64,000 nt of DNA from Antitrichia curtipendula. Taxonomy: Eukaryota > Streptophyta > Bryopsida > Hypnales > Leucodontaceae. The notes under the pieces were generated by a model. It was not told the DNA's origin, made no database searches, and worked only from the letters and a program-made list of their open reading frames with translations. The translations under genes were made by a program, and so were the position numbers. The stretch spans positions 44,643,912-44,707,911 of the forward strand of contig OX579636.1 in assembly GCA_951230915.1 (NCBI GenBank), read 5' to 3'. Shown piece by piece: positions 12,561 through 24,012 of this stretch (its first letter is position 1; the number at the start of each line of letters is the position of its first letter).

Positions 12561-13887
12561 GAGCTATTAAAATGAAAATTGTGAAGTTCATTTATGGAGG
12601 TCACTTTTTGAAATGTGTTTTTACAAATGACATATTTCTAATTTTTATATATAGAATATCAAACAAGGAATAATTTGAAAATCCATACCAATAAATTAGC
12701 ACATGAATGAGGGAAAAATTGGCTAGGTGAAGGTTGCATCCCTAAGAGATCAACTTAGGGTTGTGTGCACTCATTCTATCATTGAAAAAATTATGTTGAG
12801 ATTGCTTTGGGAATAAAATTTGCACTACCTATTGGAAGAATACTATAAATTGGTCATTTTGAGGTATAAATTTGAGATGTAATACAAAATGAGATTTAAC
12901 TATGAAATTTCAGTGACTTATAAATATTTTATAGATATAATTGTTATAATAGTTATATTCTTATGTAAATATGTTAATGTCTTATATTTTCTTAAAGTAA
13001 ATGAATATCTATTAGATAATACAATCATTGGTGTATCAAAAAAATCAATACTTGTTTACTTCGATAAAGTCATTAAGTTTTGGCACAATGCAAATGATTT
13101 CAATCTACAATAATATTCAGAAATTCATAGGAAAATACACATTTATTAGTTTTAAATTTTATATGTAAAAAAATTAATATATTTTTGTTCTAAAAAATTG
13201 TTAAAGAATAAGAATCATAAGATGGAACTGCCAATATTTAAGGGCAATTTTTGATTTGCAATCCATGGAAATAAAACAATTCATGGAAATAAAACAATGA
13301 AGATTAACAATTTATAATGATCCATCTTATTATAATCCTATCCTTTAGAAGTTTTGTTCATCATTAGAAGGTTATGAATAGATTTTCTTCATACCAAAAG
13401 AAGGTATGTTTGTAGAACAAATTTCTAAGTTTGAATGTCTATGACCATTGCCTAGTTTTAACATACCAACCAATTGCTTTAAATTTCTACACCCAAATTT
13501 CTTTTAATAAGATAAATGGTTAACTTCTATACAAAAAAGTCATGTATTTTCATCATAAAAAAAATAAAGATATGTAAAACATCAATTTTTTTTTGTATTG
13601 TAGTGAAATTCAGTTCATTCCTTCAAGTACCATAAGTGTAAGTCAAGGTTAGAATTTTTTTTTAAATACTTTTTTTTTTTAAATAAATTTTGATAGGCTA
13701 AAAATAGAATTTTTAATTATATATATTTATTTTATTTTAATATTTAAATCAACTATTTTTATATTGAGAAGCTAATTTTCCTAAAAAATTTGACATTTAT
13801 TTTTAGAATTTTTTTGTCAATCCTTCCTTATAATTATGGTAGTCATTAGATGTTGTGCATATACAATTATATTAGCTACTAATTTGA
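12561..13887. other. AT-rich noncoding DNA
   Basis: Open frames here (for example 12889-13113) are short and Lys/Ile/Asn/Phe-rich, as expected by chance in such composition. No gene, RNA or clear repeat seen. Confidence 0.6.
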
Positions 13888-14603
13888 CCCCTAAAGATTT
13901 TTTTACTATATTTTCACCAAAAATGTTCCAAAACTACCATTTCTAGTACATGTACCAATTTATTTTTAACATTTTTGGACTTATGTAACCATACGATCTT
14001 GTAATAAGCTAGTCTGAAAAGATGTGGAAAAAAATTCAGAAATTCCCACTATTTAGACTCCAAGATATTATTGGTAGCATTTGAAGTGACAAAAATTATT
14101 TTTTGGGCTCTACAAAAAAACCAGGCAACTGCACTTCACAAGGTCAAATTTTTATGAAAAAAATTCCAAAATGGTTGTAACTCTTTGGATTCATTCTTCA
14201 AGGCAATTTGGCTACATGCTTGAAAATTTTCATATTATTTGGAATTGTACAACATATAGGAAAAAAGTAGTAATTAGAAAGAAGTAATAAATAATTAAAA
14301 ATAGTAAATAATTAATCATATATTTAGAATTAAAAAATGCCAATTCCAATGGTTGCAATGTTGTAATAAAAAATCTACGCCTATTGATTTTTGTTTTTTC
14401 CCAAAATATTGAAAATTGAGTTAAATAAAGGACTTCAAAGTTTGTTTTAGAGTAGAGAATCTATGACTATCCATAAACTTCCCACAACAAAACTCCTCAT
14501 AAATTTCATCTCATTAATCAAAATGGAATGATTCAAAGGTTTCCAATTATAATTACTCCCTCTATTCCATTTATAATTACTCGTTTTATTCCATTTATAA
14601 TTA

Positions 14604-15762
14604 CTCCCTCTATTTCACTAAAAATCTCCAAATCAAGCACAATTTTTGTCCCACTAAAAAAATCCATTTACTAATTTCAACTATTGAGTAAGCATTGGCC
14701 AAATTGAATGACCTTGTGAGAGTTAGTGGCAAGCAATCAAGGAGCATTTTTCTCCTAGCAAGCTTTGCCTTGCTGAAATGAAGCACCTTGTACTTGATGC
14801 TTCCTCAAATAGTTGTGTTGACAATGGATTTGGTAACCACTTGGGTGCCATGCAAATTTGTTCATGAAAGAGGTCAAATTTTCTAGTTGTAATATTTAGG
14901 TTGGGAGCATATATTTCTACAATCCCATTGTTGTCACCGACCTTTAAATCATCAAGAATGATGAGTTGGTAATATTCACAAACGATGCTCAAATTTGATA
15001 TTTTTCGCATAGATTTTGGGTGCTTGAACGACAACATCTAAATTGGAGATTTTACATAGATCTAGGGGATGAATAACTAGTTTATAAATGTATGTATTAC
15101 TAGCACAAAGACTAAAAATATACTCCTTCTATACTGCTAAAAACCTCCAAAGTTCTTTTTTTTGAGGGATTAACTGTATTTTTAGTCATAATGCTAACAA
15201 ACATGTAGTCAAGAACAAGTAGGCCATACTTTAGATCTATCCAAAATCTCCACCTTAGACATTGTCGTTTAGGCACCTCAAATCCATGTGGAAAGTACAA
15301 TATTTGAAAATAATTTGTAAATGTTGTCAACTTTATCATTTTAAATGATTTAAAGGGGGGGGGGGGGGGGGGAAGTTGGCAACAATAGGATTCTAGAAAT
15401 GTGTTGCCTAACCTAAAGTATGTGCATTAAGATTACCTAGCCCACTTTACAAACAAATTTTTATAGTGTTGAAGTGGTTACTAAATGCATCATCAACATT
15501 ACTATCTAAAGAAGCAATTTTACAAGGTGCCTCATATGGGTAAGACCAAACTTGCTAGGCCGAAGAAATGCTCCTAGATTGTTTCACTTGCCTCCATAGA
15601 GTTGTTCAATACGGCAAATACTTATTGAACGGTCAAAATCAAGAAACGGAGCTTTTTAGTGGGATAAAAATTCTACTTGATTTGGAGGTTTTTAGTAGTA
15701 CAAAAGAAGTACTTAATTCCTCATGGGAAGGTTTTTGAAGTTTTTTAGTTGGACAAAGGGAG
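14604..15762. mobile_element. Nested mariner/Stowaway-type element, about 1.16 kb
   Basis: The left end CTCCCTCTATTTCACTAAAAA at 14604 and the right end, whose reverse complement reads TCTCCCTTTGTCCAACTAAAAA, form long inverted repeats. Similarity extends to about 60 bp: CTCCAAATCAAG, then TTTTTGTCCCACTAAAAA on the left, its inverse at about 15649-15700 on the right. CTCCCT starts next to TA are typical of plant Stowaway/mariner elements. Partial extra copies of the end (TTCCATTTATAATTACTC) stand at 14560-14603. Broken frames lie inside (for example 14723-15037 minus), but I cannot recognise a transposase. Confidence 0.75.
15355..15372 (+). repeat. Run of 18 G residues
   Basis: An uninterrupted G18 tract within the nested element, in a region otherwise poor in G. 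Such runs expand by slippage and can form G-quadruplexes. The exact length may be an assembly estimate. Confidence 0.95.
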
Positions 15763-16261
15763 AAAATCTAAAAAATAATTTCAAAATTATTTAGTTTTAA
15801 AACTGATTTCCAAAGAATTATTTTTGTTGCCCGGGTTGCCTATTAAGCAATGAAAATTACATATTTGACAATAATTTTTTAACTATGTAGTTAAAAGTTA
15901 TAAAAATTGTTGAGCCTTAAAGCTACTCCTTGGGCATATATTGTGTGAAAATTTCAAAGAAAGAAAATAAAAATTCCATTTGTAGTGAGCTACCCAAAAT
16001 CACCATATTGTCAAAAAAAAACCCACCATTTTGTCCTTTACGGATTAAAAAATTTATGAGAAAAAAGAAAAAGTGACAACGTGCAAAGGTCAAGTTCAAT
16101 TGTACTTATTGTTAGATACACATTTTTTTAATTCTATTGTTCAAGCTTGTTTGAGATTGCAAGCCAACATCATTGAATTTAATTGAACATCCATAGGGAT
16201 ATTTTTCATAAAGATCAAAGAATGAATTTTGACTATAACTAAAGAAGATGAAGCCACAGCT

Positions 16262-17242
16262 TTAACCCCTCACCGCCCAAGGGGACCAAAAGTGTCCTCA
16301 CACAGTCTAGCAGTCAAATTCAAAGTGCTGTAACTTTTGCATCCAATGTCCAAATTCAATAAAACTTGTTGGAAAATCTGCGCATACTAGTCTATTTTTT
16401 GTGGTAAAATTTTCAGATTTATCCAATATGAATTGAGTTTTTGAAAGCCATTCAAAGTTTTCAGGTTCAATTTGAGTTCACCACACTGCATTGAGATGGA
16501 TGCAACTTTGGGGGCTTGTATCTTTTTCATCAAATTTTATTTTTCAATAAACTTTGTTGGGTTTTGTTCCCCATAAAGTCTACTTATTGTGGTAAAATTT
16601 TCATGTCAATCCAAGTTGTTTTGAATGCTTGGGAGCAATTCGAAGTTCAAATTTCAGACATTTTTGCATTACAATGAACTTCGGCGGCTTATAACTTCTT
16701 TACATAGGGCTTGTTTTCAATAATTTTTGTTGGAAAAGTTGCGCATACTAGACTAGATCTTGTGATAAAAATTTCATTTCAATCTAAGAAGTTATGATTA
16801 ACTGAGAAGCATTTTAGTAGAGGTAGGTTCAGTCATAGATGTGTTTTTCTGTTACTTTTTTCACTATTTTTTGACATTTCAAAATGATTTTGCAAACACT
16901 ATGAGTCAATTGAATGAATTTTTTTTCTACCCAAGTGTTTGTCTTTTGGTTTTGAATCACTTTGTAATTTAAAGTTTTTTCATTTGAGTAGGTTTAGAAA
17001 TCGAATTGCACCTCCAAATGTGTTTTTAGGAAAATTTCAGCATCTTTTTTCAACACTAGAACATTATAATCTTTCAATCTATACGGTCAAATGACCCCAA
17101 ATTTAATTTACACCATCTACAACATACACACTACAAGATTGTTCGGTTGAGATTTTCATACCTTATTCACATTTAGACTTATAACACTTGAAAAGCAAAG
17201 TTGTTTTTTGACATGGTTAGGCCTTGGGCGGTGAGGGGTTAA
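16262..17242. mobile_element. TTAA-flanked element, family D, 973 bp, perfect 17-bp TIRs
   Basis: TTAA at 16262-16265 is followed by CCCCTCACCGCCCAAGG (16266-16282). CCTTGGGCGGTGAGGGG (17222-17238) is its exact reverse complement and is followed by TTAA (17239-17242). TTAA target duplication with a C-rich terminus fits piggyBac, or less likely a Sola group. There is no ORF of useful length, so it is non-autonomous. The inside holds about three diverged copies of a unit of roughly 180 bp, each with a form of TGTGGTAAAATTTTCA (near 16398, 16591 and 16762). The perfect ends suggest fairly recent movement. Confidence 0.9.
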
Positions 17243-18258
17243 TGTTCCAAAATACCTCTTCAATTTTGAATTCTTCATCAAGTATTTATTATTAAATTTT
17301 TTATTTAAAATATAATAGAAATCAAATACTATGAATAAAATCAAGCTACTAGTGTTGGTTTTTTACATGTAAATCCAAAACAATTTCTAAAATTTCTAAA
17401 ATCAACTTCAAATTTAGAAACTATTTTAGAATTATATTTTAAATAGTCTTTTACTACAAAATTTCAAATGTAATACTCAAAATTCATAATACGGTATCTA
17501 TTATTGAAACTTTTGATATTAAAATTAAACAAATTTTATTGTGAAAAGTTGATGAACATAAAAAGAAACGACCAGTCACGATTGATCTAGTAGTAGACAT
17601 AATACAATCTAATAAAGTATATATGTATTTTTTAAATTTGTTTCAAAATTATTTTATTTCATTGAATAAAATTCAATTATTTTATAATCTTTGAAGTTTA
17701 TATTTCTTGTATTTATGTGATTGAAAATGTAAGAAATAAAACTACTACATATTTTAATCATTCCATATGTACTTAATTTTTCAAATCACTTGAAGTCCAC
17801 TTTATCCTCAAAATATTATACATGGAGTGATTATACACTACTCTAAGTTTCTAAATCTCTTCATGCATTCAAAGGTGTTTGAATTTGAATATTTTCAAAT
17901 TTCAAATGTTAATAAACAAATTTTGTTTATAAAAATAAATTCCTAGAAGCTATTTTGGAAAATGGAGTTCAATTGGCAACCTAACATATGATAGATGAAA
18001 AGACACTAATTGAAAGAAGCTCAAAAAATCAAAGCAATCCTATGGCTTCACCTTATGGAGCTTGAAAAGACAAATGGTAAATTAATTTCATCACTTACTA
18101 TTCTATTGCTTGAATAGACTACCACTAGCTTCACAAAATGTCGTTGGCATTATTGAAATAAGAACCACATAGGCATTCAAACTTTGACAAAAGGGACCAT
18201 GTATACATAAACACATAACCAAGTCTAAACTAAATTTTGTTATTAGAATTCAACTTGG
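17243..18258. other. AT-rich noncoding DNA
   Basis: No gene or clear repeat recognised between two TTAA-type elements. Confidence 0.6.
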
Positions 18259-19068
18259 TTAACCCCTAAGTGCCCAAGTGACCATATATGGTCGATCTGA
18301 AATTTCAGGCTCATTTTGGTGCGGGCAGTTAAATTCGTTTGACCGGTTTAAAATTTTTTTTGGGCAGTTTTTAGGATTAACTATTGAAAACTTTCATTTT
18401 TCACTGAAAAAGGTACATATTTGATTGTTGAGAGGTCTCCGAAGCCATATATGTCCATTAATGGAAGAGTAAAGCTTGCTTATTTTACTTAATTTTTCAA
18501 CTTTGAGCAATTTCACTTGATTTGGGATCTAAAAACTTATACTTATCCATTTGCTTTGAAAATGGTCTTAGTGGAAAGAGGAAAGTGTTTTCATGATTTT
18601 CACCATTGAAATTTTTTAAAGAAAATATTGATTTGGATTTATTTGTGATTTATACTTATTATAAAAAATTGCATCTCAACAATTGCAAGGTGGATTGTGT
18701 AATGAGTTTAATAGCTTTTCGTGTGAAATTAAGTTTTTTGAAAGTGTATTTTAGTGTACTAATACAATTTGTAGTTGTTCATGTCACCTCTAATCCCAAA
18801 AAAAATTTATGTGCAAATTTCTGAAACATTGTGGGGAGGGGCAGCATACTAAAAATAGAAAATTTACATTTCTCTTGTTATAATCTCACAATTCTTAAGC
18901 AATTTTGCACTCAAAATTGATGTGTGTACTAATAAGCAAGCTCTTTAAACATCCATACGGTTAGATTTTGAAAAAACAACAATTTGCTTCAATGGGGATA
19001 ACTATAAGCCAATGCTCTTTTTTCATAGTCAAAACACATTGAAAAATGCTTGGGCATTTAGGGGTTAA
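18259..19068. mobile_element. TTAA-flanked element, family E, about 802 bp
   Basis: TTAA (18259-18262) is followed by CCCCTAAGTGCCCAAG. The right end CTTGGGCATTTAGGGG stops at 19064 and is followed by TTAA (19065-19068). The 16-bp inverted repeats differ at one position. The inner GCCCAAG word is shared with the 16266 element, so the two are related. A perfect 14-bp palindrome lies just inside the left end. The longest frame (18606-18824) is AT-biased and resembles no transposase, so the element is non-autonomous. Confidence 0.87.
18280..18293. other. 14-bp palindrome with CArG-like core
   Basis: GACCATATATGGTC is a perfect palindrome whose centre CCATATATGG fits the CC(A/T)6GG pattern bound by MADS-domain proteins. 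It is 17 bases inside the left end of the family E element. It could equally be a transposase-binding palindrome. Confidence 0.5.
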
Positions 19069-20728
19069 TTTATAAATGAAAAGATACAATTAAAAGGAAT
19101 ACATCTAATATTGTGGTTGACTACCTTTAAATTTATTTTTTTTCAATCGAGAAATAATGTATTCAATTCAAAGGCTACATGACATATATAGCCATTTTAA
19201 TGTCACACAACTTGAAGTGTTACAACTTAAGACATAATTACTTTAAAATTTTGATGCCACATGAATATACAACTAAAGCGTCATAACTTTGGAGTCACAA
19301 ATGATAATTTTTTTGAATTTAGGGGATTAAAAATTTTGGATTTTTTTTAAGACAAAATTATATTTAGAACTATTAATTATTAAATTGAACATTTGCTTCT
19401 CCCTACACATTGGAATTCTAAACTAATTTAAAATATATATAGCATTAACACATTAGAAAAAAAAAAAAAAACATGTATATTTTTTACCATAAATCAACTA
19501 CAAAGTCAAATTCTAGTTTGCCAAAATCAATTTGTATAAATATTTTGAATTTCAAGCTTCTTGTTTTAATATTAGACTACTACATGTGCCCTACATCATT
19601 GCCACATTATTAAACAAACTAATTTGATATATGGAATCATCAATTTCTATTAGAACTTTGATTGTACAAATTGTCTATATAAAATTTTAGATTTGAAAAT
19701 GTATAAAATATTTGCTTGAACAACTTCAATTGAAAGCACATTTATAAAAGTTTTCATGCAAAATTTTATTTATGAAAAGATAAACTATTAAACTAATAAC
19801 TCCATCAACAACCCTATTTTATACAAAAATTTGGATATACTTATATATCCAAACATACACTATCCTAAAATAATTTGCTATATTTGTAAAAAAAGATCAC
19901 CATTTCATAAAAAGAACCCAGTGATAATGATACAAGATTAATATTTCAAAAATGACAAAATCATTTTATACCAGGATTAATTTTCTATATTAGTCCATGC
20001 ATGAGTTTGGTGAATCTCAAAATTGCCCGTCTAATGATTAGGGACAAAAAAGTAAAATAGCCTTATAGTGCATTTGTCTTTATTGCAATTTTTTTGAAAA
20101 CCTAAACTTTTAATTAATTTAAAGCAAAATATAAAATTTGAGACATTAGAAAATAGATGAGAAGGTTAAAGTTCACTTCAAATGCAAAAGTTTTTAAAAA
20201 TAATTGAAATGCAAAAAGCATATTAAAAAAAAATTGTCAAAATAAAAATAGAACTAGAGGGGTGTTTTTTTCTACTTAAAAGAGAAGGATGAATTAGAAT
20301 GCCAAAGTAAAAGATTAATTGTTCCAAATGAAAAGTAAAAGACACTTAATAGATAGTATATAAACTTCAATTTTGTAAGCTAATTGCTAATTTTGATTTG
20401 TACTAAGCAAGGTACTAAGATGCATTTATCATTCTTTATGAAATTGTATCTATATTGGCTCTCAACAAAGTTACTTGGCCAATTCCTACCAACTAATCAA
20501 GTTGTATTGAAGTAAAAAAACTTCATAAAATTTCATAATATTAAATATGCCTTCTTTTATTCAATCGTTTTATGCAGTACAATTGCCAACAAAAGATTCT
20601 ACATCAAAAGCATAGATTATGGCTTCTACAATATTTTGTGACAAGCATCAAAAATTACAAAGTGTTAAAAATCATAATATAGGAAATGCATCACCTACGA
20701 ATTCTCCACACATTGACGGTGTTGAAGC
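19069..20728. other. AT-rich noncoding DNA
   Basis: No gene, RNA or well-defined repeat seen. Homopolymer A and T runs are common. Confidence 0.6.
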
Positions 20729-21895
20729 ATTCACTACAAGGGTAATGGGCCCGAATTGATTGTATTTTTGACAGAAAAGTGTCCAAAATGACCACCATGT
20801 CTTTTGGAACTTGGCACTCTGTCAATGTGATTCATATTGCAACCTCTTTCAAAATCTTGTCAAATTTTCAGTCAATTTCTCTGTCAATTTTTGTGTTTAT
20901 CATGGTATTCCATGAGATGAGAAGACAAGTGGTTTATACAAGTGGAGTGGTAGGGAGGTAAGACAAACCATGTGGGATATCTAGTGGAAGCTCCACCGCT
21001 CATAGTTTAATGAAAATTAAGTAGGAATAATGGTTAAAGTGAAATTTCAGACCTAATTTAAGCATAGTAGAATACAAAATTTTAGAAAACTTTGAACTAA
21101 GAAAATGTGGTATTTCAAACCAAATTTTATGTCAAAAAATCCGTTTGAGATTTAAAGCTTCCATTCAAAAGTTATAGACAAATTTCAATGAGAGATTGGA
21201 AGGGACATTTGTTTTTACAATTTCAAACATCCTCACTAAAATTTGCTTATAACTTTTGATTGGAAGCTTCAAATCTCAAACGGATTTTTGGACATAAAAT
21301 GTGGTTTGAAATAATTCATTTTCTTAGTTCAAAGATTAATAAAATAAGTTATTCTACTATGTTAAAATTAGGTCTGAAATTTCACTTTAATCATTATTCC
21401 TAAACTATGAGCGGTGGAGCTCCTAACCCTCATTTACATATCCCATATGGTTTGTCTTACCTCTTACCAACCCACTTGTATAAAGCACTTGTCTTCTCAG
21501 CATTTCTAACTGTAGGGCGAGTTGCATTCAAATTTGAAGTGCAACTTAACAAAATATTCTCGAAAGTATTGTTTAAATTTACGGAAGTCCAATTCTAAAA
21601 TGCATAATGTACTTTTGAAACTTTAATTTACTTTTTCTTTAAAAATATTTTGGTTGCAAATGTGAAAAACTGGCAGTCCTTCCTACGTGGCAAAAATTCA
21701 AATGATTACAATTTTTTGGATGAAAAAGCATGATGACGTGTATTTGATGACGTGTATCTTTGTCCGAAATGACTGCCGAATTGACAGAATTCTGTCAATT
21801 CAATGTCCGAATCAAGTACTCCTAATCTACAACAGAGTTGACAGAGTTCTGTCAAATTTACTGTCAAATAGGACACTGTTTCCCTTGTAGTGATT
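20729..21895. mobile_element. Non-autonomous CACTA element, 1161 bp, TSD ATT
   Basis: The element starts CACTACAAGGG at 20732 and ends CCCTTGTAGTG at 21892, flanked on both sides by ATT (20729-20731 and 21893-21895), a 3-bp target duplication. CACTAC termini and a 3-bp duplication define the CACTA (En/Spm) superfamily. Subterminal repeats of the word CTGTCAA in both orientations occur near both ends (for example GACAGAATTCTGTC near 21784), as expected for transposase binding arrays. No transposase frame is present. Most of the inside is a long inverted repeat, listed separately. Confidence 0.93.
20914..21503. repeat. Long inverted repeat (hairpin) inside the CACTA element
   Basis: Arms of about 279 bp (20914-21192) and 272 bp (21232-21503) are reverse complements apart from small gaps, with a loop of about 39 bases. 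Shared words include GCTCCACCGCTCATAGTTTA and GTGAAATTTCAGACCTAATTT (first 20 bases matched) with their inverses. If transcribed, it would fold into a long double-stranded stem suited to small-RNA production. Confidence 0.88.
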
Positions 21896-23285
21896 TGAAC
21901 TCCCATCACCATCATGTTTAAATTGTGGAAATCCAAATACAAAAACAACACAAAGGAGTACCAAAAAAATTTGGTATAAGAAAACACTTGCATTTTGGCA
22001 TGGCATCACATTTTGTTTCAAAAAACAAGAAGAAGAAGTTAAAGTACTCTAGGGGAAGACTTTATCATTTAGAACCTCATTTCAATATTTTTAGTGGATA
22101 GATTTGTCTAATATAGAGTTTATAGATGTATTTATTCTACTACAAGAGAATTAGAAATCAAAATAAGAAAAACAAATCATTTCAAATGTCAATAAAAATA
22201 ATATTGATAGAATTAACTCTTAAATGTAATCTTTTATTTTAATTTCAAACTTGCATTTCAAAAAACATTAATAATATAGTTTAATTTTATAAATAAATTA
22301 TATAGCCATTTTATATATTTTGTATAAATTATAAATATTGGCTTTGAATACGTTTGTATATGGTATTAACTCTAAATTATGAAATATAAAAAATCTCTAC
22401 TTTAGAATTGAGTTAGCTATTTCTAGTGACAATGTTTGGGATCATATTTTTTTCTACGTTTACAAATATAGGGGTCAATTTTGAGGTGACATAACTTAAG
22501 GTTTAGAGTTTGTTTCAAACCTTAAAGTTTACAAATTTTACATTTTTAAAGAGACTTTGAGACAAAAATTTCAAGCTTTCAACAAGTTTGTCATATAGAC
22601 AATAGAGTCCAGATAGAATCATTGCCAAATCCAATTTTGGGGGAATGGATTGAACTTTCTATCATTGAATATTATTCTTTTAAATTTTTAACTACTCAAA
22701 TTTAATAATTTAAATTTGAGTGACAACTTTTAGCTTGAAGATGCCTTAAATTATTTTTTAATACATTGATGCAAATAGAGCTCATTTTTGGGGATGCATT
22801 GAAGACACAACTTTATTGTTATTGTATAATTTGAAAACATCATTTTTGGCTATCTTTTCATGTAAAATGCCATTCTCTCTATAATCCTTTGAACCTAATC
22901 CCTTTATATGGGATGTATAAGGCCATAATCATTTGAAACATATCACATAAGGTTAGATACTCATCATTTGTAATATTAAGATTAAAATTTAAAAATATTA
23001 AAAATTAAAAGTTTGTGATTAAATTTTTATATATTTAAAAATATAAAATTAATTAATTAATTTTTATTTGATTAAAAATTTTGAATTTTTTTTTGTTAGT
23101 TTAGAATATAAAAAATGCACACATTAAATATTTTTAAACAAGAAATTTAAATTAAAAAATCTAAAGTTTATAATTTTTGTACTTATTTATTTGGTGAATT
23201 TAACATTTTGAAATCTTCAATTGACATCACAATCCTACAAAGAGTGAAGAAAAGTATAGTTTGAGTTGATTTTTTAGATTTATAT
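21896..23285. other. AT-rich noncoding DNA
   Basis: No gene or defined element recognised. Confidence 0.55.
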
Positions 23286-24012
23286 GGGTAGTTGCAAGAA
23301 ACACTTGCTATTTTCTGGCCAAAATGGCTTCAGTACTAGAGTACTATGACCTTTTGAAATAATTTTTTTTTAAATAAAATAAAATATATGTAACATGTAA
23401 AGCTTTTAAAATAGTATAAGGGTAAAAATTTAGGCCTAAAAAAATTTATCTCTAAAAGTTATGCACAAAAAGCGTGATGAAAAAATACAAGAAAATAGAT
23501 ACTTTTGAATTTGATTTTTAGAAATTAGTAAAGAAATTCAAGAAATTCTCAAAAATAAATCCATTTTTACCAACATTAAGATGCTTCTTCTCAACCATTT
23601 TCATCTTGAAAAAAACAAAATTGTGTTCTTTGCGCGTGCGCAAAGGTAGTGCACTTTGAGCACATGTGGAAGGTGGAAAATTTACTATTTAAAAAAAATC
23701 CTTTGTGAGCTTGAGTAACTTTAGTACAAATCCTTATATCCCAATTTAGAGCTTCAAAATTGCATTTTTGGATCAAAAATAAGACTAAAAACCTCCAAAA
23801 TGGCCAAGGTAGACATCCAATTGGGGGCAGTTTAAAAATAGTAAATAAATTTTTTTAAGCTAGAAAAAATTAAAAAATGTCTAAAACTAGTACATGTACC
23901 TCCCTTCAAATTTTATAGAAAACGAGCATACGCTGCAAAAGTTATGAGCCAAAAACCACTTGTTCAAGACCAAAGGGACAAGAAATAGAACAAGTGTTTC
24001 TTGCAATCACCC
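23286..24012. mobile_element. Non-autonomous DNA transposon, 727 bp, 24-bp TIRs
   Basis: The left end GGGTAGTTGCAAGAAACACT at 23286 and the right end, reverse complement GGGTGATTGCAAGAAACACT, match over about 24 bases with only two or three differences. Flanking ATAT on both sides could be the target duplication, though the AT-rich setting makes this weak. No transposase frame. Superfamily not assigned; GG-starting ends would fit PIF/Harbinger but the flank does not clearly show TWA. Confidence 0.75.

Larger units (their letters stand above)
13884..16048. mobile_element. TTAA-type element, family A copy 3, split by a nested insertion
   Basis: The left end reads CCCCTAAAG at 13888 after TTGA (decayed TTAA). 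The right end reads GTCCTTTACGGA followed by TTAA at 16045-16048. Its sequence runs parallel to the copy at 45719-46661, for example TCTTTGGATTCATTCTTCAAGG near 14180 (shown here in part), and TAAAGCTACTCCTTGGGCA near 15920. The match breaks near 14560 and resumes near 15770, because another element inserted between. No transposase frame is visible. Older and more decayed than the other full copies. Confidence 0.8.

Noticed and set aside
12889..13113. 74-codon frame in AT-rich DNA
   Set aside because: Amino acid content (Ile, Asn, Tyr, Lys, Val) reflects base composition; no motif, no splice context, no neighbour.
14723..15339. Two minus-strand frames inside the nested mariner-type element, considered as transposase
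   Set aside because: I could not find the DDD catalytic pattern or other mariner motifs, so only the terminal repeats are used for the call.
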